64,000 nt of DNA, taken from Pterois miles (lineage: Eukaryota > Chordata > Actinopteri > Perciformes > Scorpaenidae). The translations under genes and the position numbers were made by a program. Shown in pieces: positions 60,864 to 64,000 of this stretch (the first letter of the stretch is position 1; the number at the start of each line of letters is the position of its first letter). The notes under the pieces were generated by a model. That model was not told where the DNA came from. It ran no database searches and saw only the letters and a program-made list of their open reading frames with translations. The stretch lies in contig CAMQGK010000048.1 in assembly GCA_947000775.1 (NCBI GenBank), positions 4,551,001-4,615,000 of the forward strand, read 5' to 3'.

Positions 60864-61384
60864 GGAGAGGAGGAGGAGGAGCAGAGAGGAGGAGGAGGAG
60901 CAGAGAGGAGGAGGAGGAGCAGAGAGGAGGAAGAGGGGCAGAGAGGAGGAGGAGGAGCAGAGAGGAGGAGGAGGAGCAGAGAGGAGGAAGAGGAGCAGAG
61001 AGGAGGAAGAGGGGCAGAGAGGAGGAGGAGGAGCAGAGAGGAGGAGGAGGAGCAGAGAGGAGGAAGAGGGGCAGAGAGGAGGAGGAGGAGCAGAGAGGAG
61101 GAGGAGGAGCAGAGAGGAGGAAGAGGGGCACAGAGGAGGAGGAGGAGAAGCAGAGAGGAGGAGGAGGAGCAGAGAGGAGGAAGAGGGGCACAGAGGAGGA
61201 GGAGGAGAAGCAGAGAGGAGGAGGAGGAGCAGAGAGGAGGAAGAGGAGCAGAGAGGAGGAAGAGGGGCACAGAGGAGGAGGAGGAGCAGAGAGGAGGAGG
61301 AGGAGCAGAGAGGAGGAAGAGGGGCACAGAGGAGGAGGAGGAGCAGAGAGGAGGAGGAGGAGCAGAGAGGAGGAAGAGGGGCAG
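60864..61384. repeat. 18-bp polypurine minisatellite
   Basis: Unit GAGGAGGAGGAGCAGAGA, alternating with GAGGAAGAGGGGCAGAGA or ...GCACAGA. Almost every plus-strand base is a purine. The 18-bp unit keeps all frames open on both strands (160-206 codons). These are artefacts. Confidence 0.95.
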
Positions 61385-61472
61385 TAAACGGAGGTCTTTT
61401 TATCTGGTTTCCCACATCCTGTGAGGCTGCAGCAGACCACCCAGTGTGAAGGAATGAGAGGAATGGCAGCCA

Positions 61473-62314
61473 GTCTGAGAGCCGGCGTGTTGGACCACCG
61501 TCACATAGAGCATCAGGACCTGAGAGCGGCCGGTGTGTTGGACCACCGTCACATAGAGCATCAGGACCTGAGAGAGCCCGGTGTGTTGGACCACCATCAC
61601 ATAGAGCATCAGGACCTGAGAGCGGCCGGTGTGTTGGACCACTGTCACATAGAGCATCAGGACCTGAGAGCGGCCGGTGTGTTGGACCACCGTCACATAG
61701 AGCATCAGGACCTAAGAGAGCCCGGCGTGTTGGACCACCATCACATAGAGCATCAGGACCTGAGAGCAGCCGGTGTGTTGGACCACCGTCACATAGAGCA
61801 TCAGGACCTGAGAGAGCCCGGCGTGTTGGACCACCATCACATAGAGCATCAGGACCTGAGAGCGGCCGGTGTGTTGGACCACCGTCACATAGAGCATCAG
61901 GACCTGAGAGAGCCCGGCGTGTTGGACCACCATCACATAGAGCATCAGGACCTGAGAGCAGCCGGTGTGTTGGACCACCGTCACATAGAGCATCAGGACC
62001 TGAGAGAGCCCGGCGTGTTGGACCACCATCACATAGAGCATCAGGACCTGAGAGCGGCCGGTGTGTTGGACCACCGTCACATAGAGCATCAGGACCTGAG
62101 AGCAGCCGGTGTGTTGGACCACCGTCACATAGAGCATCAGGACCTGAGAGAGCCCGGCGTGTTGGACCACTGTCACATAGAGCATCAGGACCTGAGAGCG
62201 GCCGGTGTGTTGGACCACCATCACATAGAGCATCAGGACCTGAGAGAGCCCGGTGTGTTGGACCACCGTCACATAGAGCATCAGGACCTGAGAGAGCCCG
62301 GCGTGTTGGACCAC
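61473..62314 (+). repeat. 48-bp minisatellite, about 18 units, encoding a 16-residue repeat
   Basis: A 48-bp unit equals 16 codons and keeps one frame open from 61421 to 62344 (307 codons), with GVLDHRHIEHQDLRAA repeated 18 times. Two unit types (RAA...HR and REP...HH) alternate, giving a 96-bp dimer. The opposite strand is open too (203 codons), and differences sit mostly at CpG, so I treat it as a repeat, not a gene. Confidence 0.95.
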
Positions 62315-62417
62315 AAGGTTCATGATGGGCTCAACAGACTGTGATCACATAGAAACTGTATGTTTTAAAAGAGAACATGAAGGCCTCCTGGTGTCTTTGT
62401 GATGCCAACAGTGAAAT

Positions 62418-62648
62418 CTATATTAACACTACATACATTAATAACAGTGTATATATTATTACTAGTGTATACATTAATAACAGTATATATATTATTACTA
62501 GTGTATACATTAATAACAGTGTATATATTATTACTAGTGTATACATTAATAACAGTGTATATATTATTACTAGTGTATACATTAATAACAGTGTATATAT
62601 TATTACTAGTGTATACATTAATAACAGTGTATATATTAATACTAGTGC
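62418..62648. repeat. 36-bp minisatellite, about six units
   Basis: Unit built of GTGTATATATTATTACTAGT and GTATACATTAATAACA. It is AT-rich and nearly perfect, and frames are open on both strands because 36 is a multiple of three. Confidence 0.95.
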
Positions 62649-62681
62649 TCATATCTTCTATTGTCTGAGTGAGTTTCCCGC

Positions 62682-62713
62682 GGAGGGGGGAGGGGGGAGG
62701 GAGGGGGGGGGGG
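62682..62713 (+). promoter_or_regulatory. G-run tract, potential G-quadruplex upstream of pim
   Basis: Almost uninterrupted G runs (six, six, three and about eleven G) separated by single A bases on the plus strand, about 225 bp upstream of the TATA-like box. It fits a G-quadruplex motif. A regulatory role is inference. Confidence 0.5.
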
Positions 62714-62885
62714 TCACTTGGCTTTGAATTTGCATTTCCCTCCAACTTGAATCTATAATCACTACTTTAGTCTCGCCCCTCTTTTTTAGCGCGTTTTTAT
62801 TCCCGCCACGTCTGTGTCTGGCCCAGCCGGTTCTGAGGTCGCCTTTATTTTCATGCTTTGATTGACGTGCGCTCGGAGCGCTCTT

Positions 62886-62943
62886 ATTGGTGCAGAGAGC
62901 GGAAAGGGGCGGGCGGCCCCGCCCTCTACTACCGCCTTATAAG
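62886..62943 (+). promoter_or_regulatory. Core promoter of the pim gene: inverted CCAAT, GC boxes, TATA-like box
   Basis: An inverted CCAAT box (ATTGG) lies at 62886-62890. A GC-box cluster follows at 62906-62924 (GGGGCGGGC then CCCCGCCC), then a TATA-like TTATAAG at 62937-62943. The order and spacing are those of a compact vertebrate promoter. If transcription starts about 30 bp after the TATA-like box, the 5' UTR is roughly 270 bp and GC-rich, with the coding start at 63238. The start site itself is inferred, not seen. Confidence 0.75.
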
Positions 62944-62966
62944 CCTCCTCCCGCCCCGGCCCGCTG

Positions 62967-63237
62967 TTTCCTCGGCCGGTGTGTGGCGGAGGCTCGCTCG
63001 CTGCTCACTGTCTCCTCTGGTTATAACCGGTTATAACTGTTGTCTCAACGCAGCGGCTGCCAGGGTTCATGTGAACCCGCTGATCCGGACGCCGGGACCA
63101 GGTTTTTGGCTACATGTCCCCGGATCTGTAGCGGTTCTTTTACCGGACGGATCCTTCCCGCCGTAACGGGGCGCTGAGGCAGAACCCGGGACAGTGACAC
63201 GGTGTCGGACAGCAAACGGAGGCCTGCGGGGGACAAC
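62967..63237 (+). other. Probable 5' UTR of the pim gene (start inferred)
   Basis: GC-rich, CpG-rich leader between the inferred transcription start and the ATG at 63238. It contains an ATG at 63069-63071 and others, including the in-frame ATG at 63202. Long GC-rich leaders are usual for PIM mRNAs. The left border is only an estimate from the TATA-like box. Confidence 0.5.
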
Positions 63238-64000
63238 ATGCTGCTGTCCAAGCTCAACTCTCTGGCCCACATCTCCACCGTGGACATGCCGAAGATCCAG
63301 CTCCAGGTCCACCCAGGTCAGACCCAGACGTCATTGTGCGTCCGTTATTATCCCAGACGCGGAGCGGCGCTCGGTTCCGTACCGACACGTCGTCCCTCCG
63401 TGTCCCCGTGTGGTGATGTCTGTTTACCGTGTCCGTGTCTCTGTCAGCAGTGAAGGACAGGGAGCCTTTCGAGAAGCTGTACCAGATCGGCGCGGTGCTC
63501 GGCAGCGGCGGCTTCGGGACCGTCTACTCCGGTACGAGGCTGGCCGATGGAGCCCCGGTTAGTACGCCGAGCCGCCGGTAACGGGGGGCGTTGGGCTGGG
63601 GGCTGTGTGATTGTTGTAGCGGTGATGTGACGCGGTGCTCTGTGTCCTCCTAGGTTGCTGTCAAACACGTGGCCAAGGACAGAGTCTCCGAGTGGGGAGA
63701 GCTGGTAAGAGCCTCTTATTCTCCTCATCAGCTGCTGTCATCTATCATATCTGTTTATCATGATCAATATCGTGGAAATATGAAGCAGGGAGCAGGTTTC
63801 TGTTGTGATCCACACTAACATCACGGTGTCTGCAGCCCAGCGGAGCCCGGGTCCCGATGGAGATCGTGCTGCTGAAGAAGGTCGGGACGGGCTTCCGAGG
63901 CGTCATCAGGATGCTGGACTGGTTCGAGCGACCGGACAGCTTCATCATAGTGATGGAGAGGCCCGAAAACGTCAAGGACCTGTTCGACTTCATCACGGAG
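63238..64000 (+). CDS. pim1: Pim-family serine/threonine kinase, pim1-like, 5' part (exons 1-4, truncated by window end)
   Basis: Cytosolic/nuclear proto-oncogene kinase of the PIM family, which is constitutively active and phosphorylates Ser/Thr in survival and cell-cycle substrates. Exons I infer: 63238-63316, 63451-63557, 63654-63704, 63836-64000 (continues). All introns are GT-AG (134, 96, 131 bp) and the frame is kept, giving 134 residues. The start MLLSKLNSLAHI matches the conserved PIM N-terminus; an in-frame ATG 12 codons upstream (63202) is less likely. Visible kinase elements: glycine loop LGSGGFGTVYSG (residues 43-54), VAVKH with catalytic Lys66, alpha-C Glu88 in RVPMEIVLLKKV, and the PIM-type hinge ERPENVKDLFDF (120-131), where a proline replaces the usual hinge hydrogen-bond donor. 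The GELPxGxRVPME stretch favours pim1; LADGAPVAVKHVAK and the start also resemble pim3, so the paralogue is less certain (about 0.65) than the family (about 0.97). The activation loop and C-lobe lie outside the window. Confidence 0.93.

Noticed and set aside
60827..61449. Poly Glu/Arg/Gly and poly Leu/Pro/Ser frames on both strands
   Set aside because: Translations of the 18-bp polypurine array.
63202..63237. Upstream in-frame ATG as the pim start
   Set aside because: It would add 12 residues before the conserved MLLSK start. No PIM protein I know has such an extension as its main form, except non-AUG-initiated long isoforms in mammals.

Overview
This window looks like nuclear DNA from a teleost fish. 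The grounds are a Pim-family kinase gene with vertebrate-type exons and very short introns, tRNA-derived SINEs with a (TCTT)/(TATCT)-type 3' tail, degraded fish-type LINEs (Tx1-like, L2-like and another GVPQG/YADD class), solo gypsy-type LTRs, an IS630/Tc1-type transposase relic, long CA/TG microsatellites and vertebrate TTAGGG-type repeats. I do not name a species.

The only intact host gene I can defend is at the right edge: the first 134 codons of a pim proto-oncogene kinase (63238 to the window end, plus strand, four exons). It has a compact promoter with an inverted CCAAT box, GC boxes and a TATA-like box between 62886 and 62943. The gene runs off the window.

About one third of the window (roughly 21-22 kb by my sums) is tandem repeat, made of about fifteen unrelated arrays: CA-rich/CCTACA (2448-3190), 12-bp (4636-5760), 8-bp (9361-10712), interstitial telomere-like (13891-14380), 12-bp CCTACACTTATA (16707-18467), GC-rich 15-bp (19685-19817), 31-bp (22688-23173), 19-bp (26255-27439), a very large 29-bp array of about 378 units (34357-45310), 20-bp (47801-47900), 8-bp (52751-52835), 7-bp (52926-54060), 21/28-bp (55732-56381), 18-bp polypurine (60864-61384), 48-bp (61473-62314) and 36-bp (62418-62648). 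Several show higher-order structure, with marker variants spaced by exact multiples of the unit. The density of minisatellites plus TTAGGG-type repeats resembles a subtelomeric or otherwise recombination-prone region.

Between the arrays lie transposon relics: SINEs at 1605-1911, 12151-12303, 24244-24594 and 55416-55716; gypsy-type LTR relics at 4300-4630, 6695-7150, 8305-8386, 23405-23690 and a well-preserved solo LTR with a 5-bp target duplication at 32116-32638; LINE fragments at 6350-7376 (interrupted by an LTR), 19870-20407 and 20408-21470; a decayed IS630/Tc1-like transposase at 11220-12762; and a possible hAT-type finger remnant at 22492-22700. Most long open frames in the window are by-products of tandem repeats and are not genes. 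The remaining single-copy DNA shows no gene I recognise; a few stretches look coding-like or regulatory and are flagged as such.
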